Notes under the pieces: generated by a model
Databases searched by the model: none
The model's input: only the letters and a program-made list of their open reading frames with translations
What the model was told of the DNA's origin: nothing
Shown here: in pieces, positions 1-7,599 of the stretch
Position numbering within the stretch: the stretch's first letter is position 1
Layout of the letters: each line of letters begins with the position of its first letter
IMG/VR virus record: IMGVR_UViG_3300027747_003235
Coordinates: 1 to 23,047 of that record
Length of the DNA stretch: 23,047 nt
Strand: one strand, 5' to 3'
Origin: a virus
Program-made: the position numbers and the translations under genes

Positions 1-1272
1 AGCAAGACGATTAGTATCTGGTTCGCCAATATATTGACGAAGAGGATACTTCATATTTGGATCAGAAAATCCAATAACTAAATTTCTTTGACGATCTAGT
101 GGTAAACCATTATCTGCAACTGGTATACCCTGTGCTTCTGCACCAGGTTTTGTAGACTTGTCAGTCTGTTCTGTAGGAGGAGCTTCGCCTAAAAAATACT
201 GATAGTATGCTTCTTTCTTTGGCCATCCTGATTGCGCACCACCAACAGCCTTTAATGCGGCTTGAAAATAGCCAGGATCTGCACTATCTAATTGAACTCT
301 ATCTTTAAAATATGCTACTGCAACAATTGCAGAAGCCGTTAAATCTGTATTGAGTAAGTTTGGTTGAGTTAAAATGTCAATACCACTTAATCTAGCATAC
401 TTGGTATAATTTGATCTACCTGTTATTTGGATAAATCCACGACCATAGAATCTTCCACCATCACCTGATTGAGTGTTTCCTAAAGAACCTCCATTATTTT
501 CAGGCGCGTATACGTAGTCAAAAAATCCTTCTATAGTACCTTTCCATCTTGCATACTTTGCAGCAATATCTGGTTTATTTTTAAATGTTTTTGAAAATAC
601 AGATACTAATGCTTCAGCTGAATAACTATATCCTTCAGATTGCGGAATCCAACCAGATTCACCTCCTGCAATACCAAGAATCGCTGCACGTCCATATTTG
701 CCAATAATTCCACCAGCAGTCATTGCTGAATTTAATGCATCAATGCCTGGTTTAGCGCTGGCTGGAGGAGTCTTACCTGTTTTAGATGGAATGGTTGGAA
801 TAGGTGTTGCACTTTGTACAGGACTATCTGATGAACCTGCGCCAGTTTTTATTGGATCTCCATTACCATCAGTTACAACAGATCCGTTACCACTAAGTAG
901 TACATCTCCCTGAGGAGTTACTTCTTTCTTAGCTGCTGCTGAATCAATAGAGATACTATCATCATCGTCTTGATCAACACTCTTAGATTCTTCTTGAGGA
1001 ATTCCACCAATGCTACCAATAATAATTGGTTGCTGTTGATCCTCATCTCTAAACATGACAACAACCCAAGTACCTTCAACAACTCCAACAGGACTTTGGC
1101 CAATTCCACTTATAGCTGCAGAGGTAATAGGCTGCATTGGAAATGCCCAAGGTAGCTCTTCTGTTGGCAAAATTGTTTTATCATGTGTATGAATACCAAC
1201 CACACGCACTTGGCAGCGACCCAACTTTAATGGATCTTTTCTATTTTCAACACATCCTGTAAACAGACTCAT
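1..1272 (-). CDS. 5: Baseplate hub / tail lysozyme, gp5-like with GH19-type domain (partial, C-terminus off window)
   Basis: Central spike protein of the baseplate: in T4, gp5 joins the gp27 hub and digests peptidoglycan as the tail tube enters the cell. The 424 visible codons begin at ATG 1272 after a GAGG ribosome site. Residues about 1-95 look like the gp5 OB-fold (LGRCQVRVVGIH, then PWAFPMQP, then GTWVVVMF and QQPIIIGSIGG). A Ser/Pro/Thr linker follows. Residues about 180-370 resemble GH19 chitinase-like endolysins: GGESGW (Glu205), SEGYSYSAEAL (Glu213) and GRGFIQITGRSNY near 276-288. T4 gp5 instead carries a T4-lysozyme-type domain at this point, so the enzyme module has been swapped. 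The last visible stretch (DPNMKYPLRQYIGEPDTNR) looks like the junction to the C-terminal beta-helix needle, which lies beyond the edge. It is last in an operon 8 nt after the gp27-like gene. The fold calls rest on motifs read by eye. Confidence 0.85.
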   Translation of the reverse strand, partial: MSLFTGCVENRKDPLKLGRCQVRVVGIHTHDKTILPTEELPWAFPMQPITSAAISGIGQSPVGVVEGTWVVVMFRDEDQQQPIIIGSIGGIPQEESKSVDQDDDDSISIDSAAAKKEVTPQGDVLLSGNGSVVTDGNGDPIKTGAGSSDSPVQSATPIPTIPSKTGKTPPASAKPGIDALNSAMTAGGIIGKYGRAAILGIAGGESGWIPQSEGYSYSAEALVSVFSKTFKNKPDIAAKYARWKGTIEGFFDYVYAPENNGGSLGNTQSGDGGRFYGRGFIQITGRSNYTKYARLSGIDILTQPNLLNTDLTASAIVAVAYFKDRVQLDSADPGYFQAALKAVGGAQSGWPKKEAYYQYFLGEAPPTEQTDKSTKPGAEAQGIPVADNGLPLDRQRNLVIGFSDPNMKYPLRQYIGEPDTNRLA

Positions 1273-1280
1273 AATACCTC

Positions 1281-2552
1281 TTATTGATTACTCAAATCTA
1301 CTAACACAGAGTTCTTAATCAATTCGATATTACACGTATGATTCTCTCTATTAATAACATGACTTATTGCAGACACCAAATAATTGCCAGAAAGAATTTT
1401 ATCTCGTGTATCAGTATCATTTTTAGTAATTTGTGATACTCTAGGAACAATTACTTCTACGATTTGTCCAACTGTATAATCAGTTCTTCCAAAAACTTGA
1501 ATGTTTATCTTATATTTATTAAGTCCCTGAAAGAAAGACATTCTCTTTTGTATAACTTTTGCGTTTGATACGTCGGAAAAATTGTTAAAGTTTGCATAAT
1601 ATTTTGGAAGAAATAACATAGTACTAGCGTTATTTGCACTTCCATATTTTGAATATGCTGGATTCGGATTTAATAGTGTAGGAGGAGACGGATCTTTCTT
1701 AACACTATAATCTCTTACAGTATATTTCTTTGTAACAATATCATGAGTTACTAATCTAGATTTTAATCTTCCCGATTGTATTTCCGTAATATAATCAGTC
1801 AGAACTGGAACACTAAATTCTAGAATTCTTTTATAATCTTCTGCAGGATCTCTTATACTTTCACCAGAATTTCCAATAGGAGTTCTAGTATAATTATCTT
1901 TTATAAATTGTTGATATGGCTTAGCAGATAATAGTGCATCTATAGATCTAAAATTGAAACCATCTCTATTTTCATAGAAAAGATATGTTGGAGATCCTGC
2001 TGCATTAGTAGCAGCTGCTGCAATATAATTTAAACATTTAGTAGGTGTCCAAAAATTAGCTGTAAATTTTACAGTGTTTGAACTAGTTTCAACATTTAAT
2101 TTCTTTTGAGTATTTAATCCATCTTTTCCAAAAATCTTAAATGCAATATCACTAATTCCCCAAGAAAATGTTTTACTTATTTTTGTATTTGCATCAGTTA
2201 TAAATTCTTCTGAAATACACTTAATAGTATATGCAACTTCTCGTTCACTTGTGTATTCACGATCTGTTATCTTATAGATATAGAATCTACCTTTAATATG
2301 CTGATCCATTGTAGGAGTAACAATATCAACATCAACATATTCTTCTCCAACAAATGGAAATAGATTAATATAGTCAATTGATTCTCTAAGAACTATAGAC
2401 AGAGTTGTAAAAGATGAAAATAGGTCTTCATATATTTCAATGAGAACTACTTGATTTGTTATGTTTGCAACTTGTCCATTTAATGAACTTAATGTAATTT
2501 GCTTTAGTTGAACATCACCAGCAAATCTTATAGCTGAATTACTATCTTGCAT
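1281..2552 (-). CDS. 27: Baseplate hub protein, gp27-like
   Basis: Likely hub subunit that forms the torus carrying the gp5 spike and links it to the tail tube. The protein is 423 residues, close to T4 gp27 (391). The N-terminal half (VDVDIVTPTMDQHIKGRFYIYKI..., then ISDIAFKIFG) has the pattern of gp27/VgrG/gpD hub proteins, and the C-terminal part has the repeated small-barrel style of that family (YTVGQIVEVIVPRV, then LSGNYLVSAISHVI). I chose ATG 2552 because the longer frame would start at TTG 2561 inside the preceding gene; ATG 2552 falls 1 nt after that gene's stop, which suggests translational coupling, and no clear ribosome site is seen. It lies between the gp53-like and gp5-like genes. 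Assignment is by pattern and context rather than strong identity. Confidence 0.7.
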   Translation of the reverse strand: MQDSNSAIRFAGDVQLKQITLSSLNGQVANITNQVVLIEIYEDLFSSFTTLSIVLRESIDYINLFPFVGEEYVDVDIVTPTMDQHIKGRFYIYKITDREYTSEREVAYTIKCISEEFITDANTKISKTFSWGISDIAFKIFGKDGLNTQKKLNVETSSNTVKFTANFWTPTKCLNYIAAAATNAAGSPTYLFYENRDGFNFRSIDALLSAKPYQQFIKDNYTRTPIGNSGESIRDPAEDYKRILEFSVPVLTDYITEIQSGRLKSRLVTHDIVTKKYTVRDYSVKKDPSPPTLLNPNPAYSKYGSANNASTMLFLPKYYANFNNFSDVSNAKVIQKRMSFFQGLNKYKINIQVFGRTDYTVGQIVEVIVPRVSQITKNDTDTRDKILSGNYLVSAISHVINRENHTCNIELIKNSVLVDLSNQ

Positions 2553-2553
2553 A

Positions 2554-3336
2554 TTAAGCAACTAATAATTGAAATTCATTAATGATTTGATCTATTAATT
2601 TACTAGAAATAAGTTTAATAGTACGCTTAGATTCATTAAGTCTAATTTCATATTCTAAATTAGTAATGATCTGATAATTATCATTTATTGTAAATCCATC
2701 AGGCAATATAGTAAAATTTACTACTCCACTATACGCAATTTCACCAGTTGGCTCATTTACTTTAGTGTCTGGATTATAAATTGTAACTGGGCGAATTCCA
2801 TTTACAGTTACTAATTGACCAGAAGTAAATCTGCCAATGTCTACTAGAACAGATGCAGTATTATTAATTTTATCAATTGATTCTATTCTTGCATTAGATT
2901 TTGGTAAACCATTAATATAGTCATGCACTTTTAAAAGTGGAGTTACTTTGTTAGGAAGTTTCACTATACCTCGAGCTTCTGTGATAATACCATTTACTTC
3001 ATAGTGATGAACATCATTTAAATTATCTTGGCCGTATTTGTCAATAGCATATTGTTCTAGCTCTAGATTTGACATAGGAAAGTCTTTAAGATAATCATAT
3101 CTCTCATTTACGAGCATAATAACCCAGTGCAATTCTGGATTACCATAAACTTTCTCAGCAACAATTTCTGGAGTTTCTCCATCTTTCATATCATACTCAT
3201 CGTAGAGAGTGATATTTTCCAGCACTGCTTTTCTTATTCTAACGTTTGTAGTAATATCAGTTAGAATTTGCAATGATGTAGACGTAAGATCTTGAGGAAA
3301 ATCGTAGTATATTTTAGGAAAATTTGCAAAATACAT
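2554..3336 (-). CDS. 53: Baseplate wedge subunit, gp53-like
   Basis: Wedge protein that in T4 helps tie the six wedges to the hub. The diagnostic segment is at residues about 45-85: YDMKDGETPEIVAEKVYGNP, then ELHWVIMLVNERYDY, matching the LysM-like core of T4 gp53 (PEELANAIYGNPQLYWVLLM). The protein has 260 residues against 196 for T4 gp53; the extra length is in the C-terminal half, a beta-rich region (about 120-260) without a recognised motif. It starts at ATG 3336, directly after the gp48-like stop, and is followed at once by the gp27-like gene. In T4, genes 53 and 5 are neighbours, so the context agrees. Confidence 0.88.
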   Translation of the reverse strand: MYFANFPKIYYDFPQDLTSTSLQILTDITTNVRIRKAVLENITLYDEYDMKDGETPEIVAEKVYGNPELHWVIMLVNERYDYLKDFPMSNLELEQYAIDKYGQDNLNDVHHYEVNGIITEARGIVKLPNKVTPLLKVHDYINGLPKSNARIESIDKINNTASVLVDIGRFTSGQLVTVNGIRPVTIYNPDTKVNEPTGEIAYSGVVNFTILPDGFTINDNYQIITNLEYEIRLNESKRTIKLISSKLIDQIINEFQLLVA

Positions 3337-3337
3337 A

Positions 3338-4480
3338 TTAAGTATACTTTTCGATAAGTTCTTTTGACAAGAGTTGTAGTTCTTTGAATGTCAATGTTAA
3401 ATTTATTTGAGTTGGCATTCCATTGCTAAATGTGTTGAACACTCCATTTGGCGTATAATTTACATTAACTTGTGTCAATACGCATGAAGTATGTCTATGA
3501 ATATTTAAATTTTCAGTAGCACCTTTATAATAAGCAATGTCAAATTCAGATGGGTAAATATATAAAAATGCATTTTCTGTTTTAAATTCAGGATGCATAT
3601 GATATTTAAATGCTCTAATAATATTCAAAACATTTTGAGCTTCTTCTGGTGATTGAGGAGCAAAATTATATTCAAAAGTGAATGTTCTAAAATCTACACC
3701 TATAAATGCTTGTTCTTTCTTAGGATTTGCCGCTAATCCCGATGCAACACCCATCTCTTTGCCAAATTGACCTTTATCAATTGCAAGTGCAGTAAGAACT
3801 TCTCCAGCAACTCCAGGTGCACCTTTTAGTCCACGACCAAGAGTATCAGCTCCTTTTGCTGCAGCAGAAAATGCAGCAGTATCATCTGCTTCCCAAGATA
3901 CTGTATAATTTATTCCTAATTGATTTGGAATATATAGTGCAATTGCTGCATTTAATCGTTTTTGTGGTCTAGAAAATGTAGGCTGTTTTGTTTCACCCGG
4001 AGGAACTTCTTGATTATTAGCACTCATTGCAATAGATGCGCCAGTACCAGTTCCAAGTGCAGCACCAACACCAGCACCAATTGCGCCTTTGCCACCAATA
4101 ACACTTCCACTAACTGCACCTTTGACAGCAGCTACACCACCAGCAGCTGTAATTGCAGCCGCAGTAGATATCTTTTGACCAACTAATTGGCCACGCATAT
4201 CACGCTGAACGCCTTCTACGACAGAAACTTCACTTCCACTTTTTAATACCCGTGAATCTACTGAAGTGTTAATGTAAAATATTACTCTATTTTCACCATA
4301 CTTAGGATTATTCATTAAATCTTGTGGATATGATAAACCAGTAGTACTATACTTATCACTCATTGTTGAGGCAATATAGTCAAACTTTGGAGCGAATTTA
4401 GCTGTTCCGGCACCAATCTGTTGAGTCCAGAGGTCTGCGCTAGCTTGTTGTTCAAATCTACGGAAGTCTGCTTGTGACAT
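3338..4480 (-). CDS. 48: Baseplate tail-tube cap protein, gp48-like
   Basis: Probably the baseplate protein that caps the hub and, with gp54, starts tail-tube polymerisation. The 380 residues compare with 364 for T4 gp48. The C-terminal third carries the features shared with T4 gp48: FRTFTFEYNFAPQSPEEAQN with IRAFKYHMHPE (T4: KVFTWDLTPRSTEDL), VNYTPNGVFNTFSNGMPTQI and a final LTLTFKELQLLSKELI, matching FDKTPNGNF and LEITMREIITL. A Gly/Ala-rich low-complexity stretch lies at about residues 100-155. First gene of the minus-strand operon, 33 nt downstream of a TATAAATA late box. No ribosome-binding site is visible before ATG 4480. Confidence 0.75.
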   Translation of the reverse strand: MSQADFRRFEQQASADLWTQQIGAGTAKFAPKFDYIASTMSDKYSTTGLSYPQDLMNNPKYGENRVIFYINTSVDSRVLKSGSEVSVVEGVQRDMRGQLVGQKISTAAAITAAGGVAAVKGAVSGSVIGGKGAIGAGVGAALGTGTGASIAMSANNQEVPPGETKQPTFSRPQKRLNAAIALYIPNQLGINYTVSWEADDTAAFSAAAKGADTLGRGLKGAPGVAGEVLTALAIDKGQFGKEMGVASGLAANPKKEQAFIGVDFRTFTFEYNFAPQSPEEAQNVLNIIRAFKYHMHPEFKTENAFLYIYPSEFDIAYYKGATENLNIHRHTSCVLTQVNVNYTPNGVFNTFSNGMPTQINLTLTFKELQLLSKELIEKYT

Positions 4481-4483
4481 GGG

Positions 4484-4491
4484 TATAAATA
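4484..4491 (+). promoter_or_regulatory. T4-type late promoter box for the plus-strand virion operon
   Basis: Exact TATAAATA, the -10 element recognised in T4 by the gp55 sigma factor. It lies 32 nt before ATG 4524 of gp4. A start about six bases downstream would leave a leader of roughly 27 nt. No -35 element is expected for this class. Confidence 0.8.
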
Positions 4492-4512
4492 TTGTTATGT
4501 TAGTCTTATTGT

Positions 4513-4520
4513 TATTTATA
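4513..4520 (-). promoter_or_regulatory. T4-type late promoter box for the minus-strand baseplate operon
   Basis: TATTTATA on the plus strand, TATAAATA on the minus strand, 32 nt before ATG 4480 of the gp48-like gene. It mirrors the plus-strand box at 4484-4491, so the two late units diverge and each box lies in the leader of the other transcript. Confidence 0.8.
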
Positions 4521-4523
4521 TAG

Positions 4524-4943
4524 ATGTATCACAAACGAAAATATCAACCGATGTTTCCAGAGAAATATATGGGAGATCCATCAAATATAATAATGCGTTC
4601 AAGCTGGGAAACTCGTTTTGCTATATGGTGTGATAAAAATCCACAAATTGAAAAATGGAGTTCTGAAGAAACTGTAGTACCTTATGTTTCTCCAATTGAT
4701 GGAAGACCTCATAGATATTTTGTAGACTTTAAAATACGAACTTCAAACGGAAAAACATATCTAGTAGAGATTAAGCCAAAGAAGCAAACACTTCCTCCAG
4801 AAGGAACTAGGAAAACAAAACAGTATTTAACAGAAGTTAGTACTTATTTAGTAAATCAGGCAAAGTGGGAATATGCAAAGAGATATGCAAAGGAAAGAAA
4901 TTGGGAATTTGTCATCATAACAGAAGACAACCTAGGAATATAA
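4524..4943 (+). CDS. 4: Head completion protein, gp4 (gp50/65)-like
   Basis: Acts late in head assembly, after DNA packaging, to prepare the portal for tail joining; T4 gp4 has a TnsA-like nuclease fold. The 139 residues match T4 gp4 (about 150) closely along their length: NIIMRSSWETRFAIWCDKNP (T4 NIIYRSSWELKFMLWADSNP), WSSEETVVPYVSPIDGRPHR, YFVDFKIR, YLVEIKPKKQT, then NQAKWEYAKRYAKERNWEFV. The E (RSSWE), D (YFVDF) and ExK (VEIKPK) positions follow the nuclease-type metal site seen in this fold. First gene of the plus-strand operon, directly behind the late promoter, with no clear ribosome-binding site. The next gene starts at the base after the stop. Confidence 0.93.
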   Translation: MYHKRKYQPMFPEKYMGDPSNIIMRSSWETRFAIWCDKNPQIEKWSSEETVVPYVSPIDGRPHRYFVDFKIRTSNGKTYLVEIKPKKQTLPPEGTRKTKQYLTEVSTYLVNQAKWEYAKRYAKERNWEFVIITEDNLGI

Positions 4944-5519
4944 ATGAATGATAATTTAGAAACAATCTTTCAAAAGTATAAGTATGATAAGAGCATTGCT
5001 GAAAAATCAAGAACTTGGTTTCAGCAGCAGCAAATGCTATTGGCTAAAAAAAGAATTGATCCAAATAAAATACTAAGAGAACAGCGTAAAGTTACTAGAA
5101 TAACTCCTGGAAAATTATACATGTTTATATATGATCCTAAGCATAAAGATACTCTTCCATATTATGATGCGTTTCCATTAGTATTCCCATATCAGGCAAT
5201 GAATGATGGATTTATGGGATTAAATATGCACTATCTTCCATATTTTCAACGAGTTCAATTGATGACTAGATTGATGCAATTTGCAAATAATGATTCATTT
5301 GATGAAAAAACTAAAATAAGATATTCTTGGTCATTAATTGCAGGTGCTTCTAAATTTAAATTAGCAGAAGCATGTATTAAACACTATCTTAAAGATCACG
5401 TAGAATCAATATTTGTAGAAATTCCTGGGTCACAATGGCATACTGCTATGATGTTACCAGTAGAAAAATTTGTTGGTAGTAATAAAAATAGAGTATGGGG
5501 AGATTCACTTAGAAAATGA
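4944..5519 (+). CDS. Conserved T4-like phage protein, function unknown
   Basis: A 191-residue soluble protein that I cannot name. Its core, PGKLYMFIYDPKHKDTLPYY then FPLVFPY and GFMGLNMHYLPYFQRVQLM (residues about 52-110), is a pattern I associate with a conserved gene of marine T4-like phages. There is no signal peptide or membrane segment. It sits immediately after gp4 and overlaps the gp54-like gene by 4 nt (ATGA), so it is probably a structural or head-tail joining factor. In T4, gene 2 (DNA end protector) lies near gene 4, but I see no motif that would establish a gp2 relationship. Confidence 0.6.
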   Translation: MNDNLETIFQKYKYDKSIAEKSRTWFQQQQMLLAKKRIDPNKILREQRKVTRITPGKLYMFIYDPKHKDTLPYYDAFPLVFPYQAMNDGFMGLNMHYLPYFQRVQLMTRLMQFANNDSFDEKTKIRYSWSLIAGASKFKLAEACIKHYLKDHVESIFVEIPGSQWHTAMMLPVEKFVGSNKNRVWGDSLRK

Positions 5520-6268
5520 GCAATAAACTAGAAGAATTCATTAGCCATATTAAAACAGGCATGGCAAAGACAACTCATTTTGAAGTTCTCATTGCTCGTC
5601 CTTCTTCACTAATGACAGAACCACTTAATTCAAATATTCGTAAGATATTTTTATTCTGTGAACAGGCACAACTTCCTGGTGTATCATATGAAACTAATCA
5701 AGTTAGATCATATGGTGAAGTTAAAGATGCCGTATACTCAAAACTATACGAACATATTAATTTAAGTTTCTATGTAGATTCTGGATTCTTAGTAAAAGAT
5801 TTTTTCAATTCATGGATGAATGTAATACAAGATCCAGAAACTCGTGATTTTAATTATCCTACTGAATATCTTTCACCTACTATTGAAATTATAGTACAAG
5901 ACGCGCAAGACATAGGAAGATATAAGTGTACACTATATAATGCATTTCCTAAATCTATAAGCGCAGTGCAATTAGATTATGGTGGTAAAGATGTTATGAA
6001 ATTGCAAGTATCAATGTCATATCAATACGCTAAAAATGAAGTAATGGGTAATTATAATCAAGTAGCTGATAGTAGTTTTCCACCTATAACTCCAGAACTT
6101 CCTTCGTATGATTATGGATATGATTCATTTTCAACTATTCCTGAAAATTACTTTAATAACTTTGTTGCATTCCAAGATGAGTTTGACTTTACAACTGGTG
6201 GAGTTCAATCACCATTTAACATTGAAAATGCAAGCGAATTTTCTGGCTTTGGAGGAGTATTTTCGTAA
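5516..6268 (+). CDS. 54: Baseplate tail-tube initiator, gp54-like
   Basis: Probably the protein on which the tail tube begins to polymerise. The 250 residues (T4 gp54 has 320) carry the tube-fold signature shared by gp19, gp48 and gp54: THFEVLIARP, LFCEQAQLPGVSYETNQVRS, YSKLYEHINLSFYVDSGF, FFNSWMNVI, then YNAFPKSISAVQLDYGGKDV and LQVSMSYQYA. That is the usual beta-strand order of phage tube proteins. The C-terminal 50 residues are low in pattern and rich in Phe, Asn and Ser. Overlaps the preceding gene by ATGA and is followed 16 nt later by the small terminase gene. A major tube protein (gp19) is the main alternative, but the position with hub and completion genes favours gp54. Confidence 0.7.
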   Translation: MSNKLEEFISHIKTGMAKTTHFEVLIARPSSLMTEPLNSNIRKIFLFCEQAQLPGVSYETNQVRSYGEVKDAVYSKLYEHINLSFYVDSGFLVKDFFNSWMNVIQDPETRDFNYPTEYLSPTIEIIVQDAQDIGRYKCTLYNAFPKSISAVQLDYGGKDVMKLQVSMSYQYAKNEVMGNYNQVADSSFPPITPELPSYDYGYDSFSTIPENYFNNFVAFQDEFDFTTGGVQSPFNIENASEFSGFGGVFS

Positions 6269-6284
6269 ATACTAATTAAAAATT

Positions 6285-6701
6285 ATGAATATAGATGATA
6301 AATTAAGTGCAGTGTTTGACGTAGAACCTATTGGTAAAACTGAAATTTTATTACCTCCTACAAATACATTGCCTGAAAAAAACGAGGCATTTGACAATGA
6401 CTATGAAACAACGCGAAGTAATCTTCACTCTATATTGACACAAGGACAAGAGGCTTTATTTCATGCGCTGGAGGTTGCAAAGCAAAGTGAACACCCACGT
6501 GCATTTGAAGTTGTTGGTGGTTTAATGAAACACTTATCTGACATTAATCATCAGTTACTTGATCTTCATAAGAAAAAGCAAGTGTTAGAATCTGGAAATG
6601 ATGATTCTAAGAAAACTAATGTGACAAATAATAATGCTATCTTTGTAGGTAGCACAAATGAACTAAGCAAAATGCTTAATACTATTAGAAAAGGAAAATA
6701 A
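6285..6701 (+). CDS. 16: Terminase small subunit, gp16-like
   Basis: Regulates the large terminase (gp17) and recognises DNA for packaging. The 138 residues (T4 gp16 has 164) show the family's central helical hairpin: DNDYETTRSNLHSILTQGQE, then ALEVAKQSEHPRAFEVVGGL and LSDINHQLLDLHKKKQVL at residues about 38-100. This SEHPRAYEVV-type core is the clearest marker of T4-like small terminases. Acidic N-terminal and basic C-terminal ends (SKMLNTIRKGK). Gene 17 is not in the window: the next gene is gp26-like, so packaging genes are not adjacent as in T4. Confidence 0.82.
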   Translation: MNIDDKLSAVFDVEPIGKTEILLPPTNTLPEKNEAFDNDYETTRSNLHSILTQGQEALFHALEVAKQSEHPRAFEVVGGLMKHLSDINHQLLDLHKKKQVLESGNDDSKKTNVTNNNAIFVGSTNELSKMLNTIRKGK

Positions 6702-6703
6702 TT

Positions 6704-7417
6704 ATGGCTTTACCAGTAATGTCTGTACCGACGTATGAATTGATCGTACCTTCAACTAAACAAAAAATTAAGTATAGACCGTTTTTAGTTCGTGAAGAAA
6801 AAGCTTTAATGATTGCTCAGCAAAGCGAAGATGAAAGTGTAATGCTTGATACTTTAAAGAGTATTATTGAAGGATGCACTCTAAATAAATTAAATGTTGA
6901 AAAACTTGCAATGTTCGATATCGAGTATATTTTTACTCAATTGCGTGCAAGATCTGTTGGAGAAATTTCTGAATTGCTATTCAGTTGTTTAGAATGCAAT
7001 GATCCTAAAGCAAAGATGCCAGTAGATATTGATCTAACTACACTAAAAGTAGAATTTGATGAAAATCATTCTACAACTATTCCGCTATTTGACAATGTTG
7101 GAATCAAAATGAAATATCCAAGTCTTGCGCTTTTAGACAAGATGAAGGATTTTGATAGCACTGATATCTCAGTAATATTCAACATTATTTTTGATTGTGT
7201 TGATTCTATCTATGATGAAGACTCCGTCTATCCAGCAGCAGAACAAAGCAAAGAAGAACTTGAAGAGTTTATCAATAATCTAACTCAAGAACAGTTTAAA
7301 AAGATACAACAGTTTTTTGAAACAATGCCAAAGTTAGAAAAGACGATAGAATTTGATTGTCCGGTATGTAAGCATCATCATAAGCATATAGTAAAAGGAC
7401 TAAGCGGTTTTTTTTAA
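6704..7417 (+). CDS. 26: Baseplate hub assembly protein, gp26-like
   Basis: Assembly factor of the baseplate hub in T4-like phages. The 237 residues compare with 208 in T4 gp26. Family pattern: YELIVPSTKQKIKYRPFLVR with EEKALMIAQQ at the N-terminus, DIEYIFTQLRARSVGE, and a split zinc-ribbon-like pair of CxxC motifs at Cys95/Cys98 and Cys219/Cys222, the second followed by a His cluster (HHHKH). Ribosome site AAGGA lies before ATG 6704. The last sense codons, GGT TTT TTT, sit in an 8-T run that forms a slippery heptamer; a -1 slip would add 61 residues. Followed by the tape-measure gene, the position in which other phages place frameshifting tail chaperones. Confidence 0.8.
   Translation: MALPVMSVPTYELIVPSTKQKIKYRPFLVREEKALMIAQQSEDESVMLDTLKSIIEGCTLNKLNVEKLAMFDIEYIFTQLRARSVGEISELLFSCLECNDPKAKMPVDIDLTTLKVEFDENHSTTIPLFDNVGIKMKYPSLALLDKMKDFDSTDISVIFNIIFDCVDSIYDEDSVYPAAEQSKEELEEFINNLTQEQFKKIQQFFETMPKLEKTIEFDCPVCKHHHKHIVKGLSGFF
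7408..7414 (+). other. Probable -1 ribosomal frameshift site (T TTT TTT)
   Basis: A slippery heptamer in correct phase with the gp26 frame (GGT TTT TTT TAA), one base before the zero-frame stop at 7415-7417. A -1 slip puts the ribosome on TTA ATA GCT and continues open to the TGA at 7597-7599. No strong downstream stem or pseudoknot is obvious by eye. A miscounted T in the 8-base homopolymer would mimic the same picture. Confidence 0.6.
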
Positions 7418-7599
7418 TAGCTCTATGTCATGATAATTTGGCAAACTATTATAAAATGAACTTTGCGCTGCTCCAGTATCATAAGTATAGTTTGTCCGAC
7501 ATTGAGGATATGTTACCCTTTGAGCGCGAAATATATGTTGCTATGCTAATTAATCATTTGGAAGAAGAAAAACAACGATTAGAGAGAAATAGACAATGA
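7414..7599 (+). CDS. Frameshift-encoded extension of gp26 (possible gp51-position product)
   Basis: An open -1 frame of 61 residues continuous with the end of gp26, beginning LIALCHDNLANYYKMNFALL and ending in a charged helix (FEREIYVAMLINHLEEEKQR). The composition is protein-like, and the stop overlaps the tape-measure start as ATGA (7596-7599), which would couple translation. The only in-frame Met is ATG 7456, which would give 47 residues and has no ribosome-binding site before it; the pattern LCHDNLANYY upstream of that Met also looks coding, so I favour fusion to gp26. In T4, gene 51 (hub assembly catalyst) follows gene 26, but this product is far shorter than T4 gp51 and homology is not shown. 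Confidence 0.6.
   Translation, partial: LIALCHDNLANYYKMNFALLQYHKYSLSDIEDMLPFEREIYVAMLINHLEEEKQRLERNRQ

Noticed and set aside
698-1155. Short plus-strand frames opposite gp5
   Set aside because: They are antisense to a gene with clear gp5/GH19 motifs and are themselves low-complexity.
3545-3570. Late-promoter-like AT tract (AAATATATAAAA) within the gp48-like gene
   Set aside because: Not an exact TATAAATA and on the plus strand, opposite the gene, with no plus-strand gene after it.
7456-7599. Independent 47-residue gene starting at ATG 7456
   Set aside because: No ribosome site precedes it and the in-frame sequence upstream of the ATG (LCHDNLANYY) looks coding back to the T-run, so frameshift fusion is more likely; internal initiation is not excluded.
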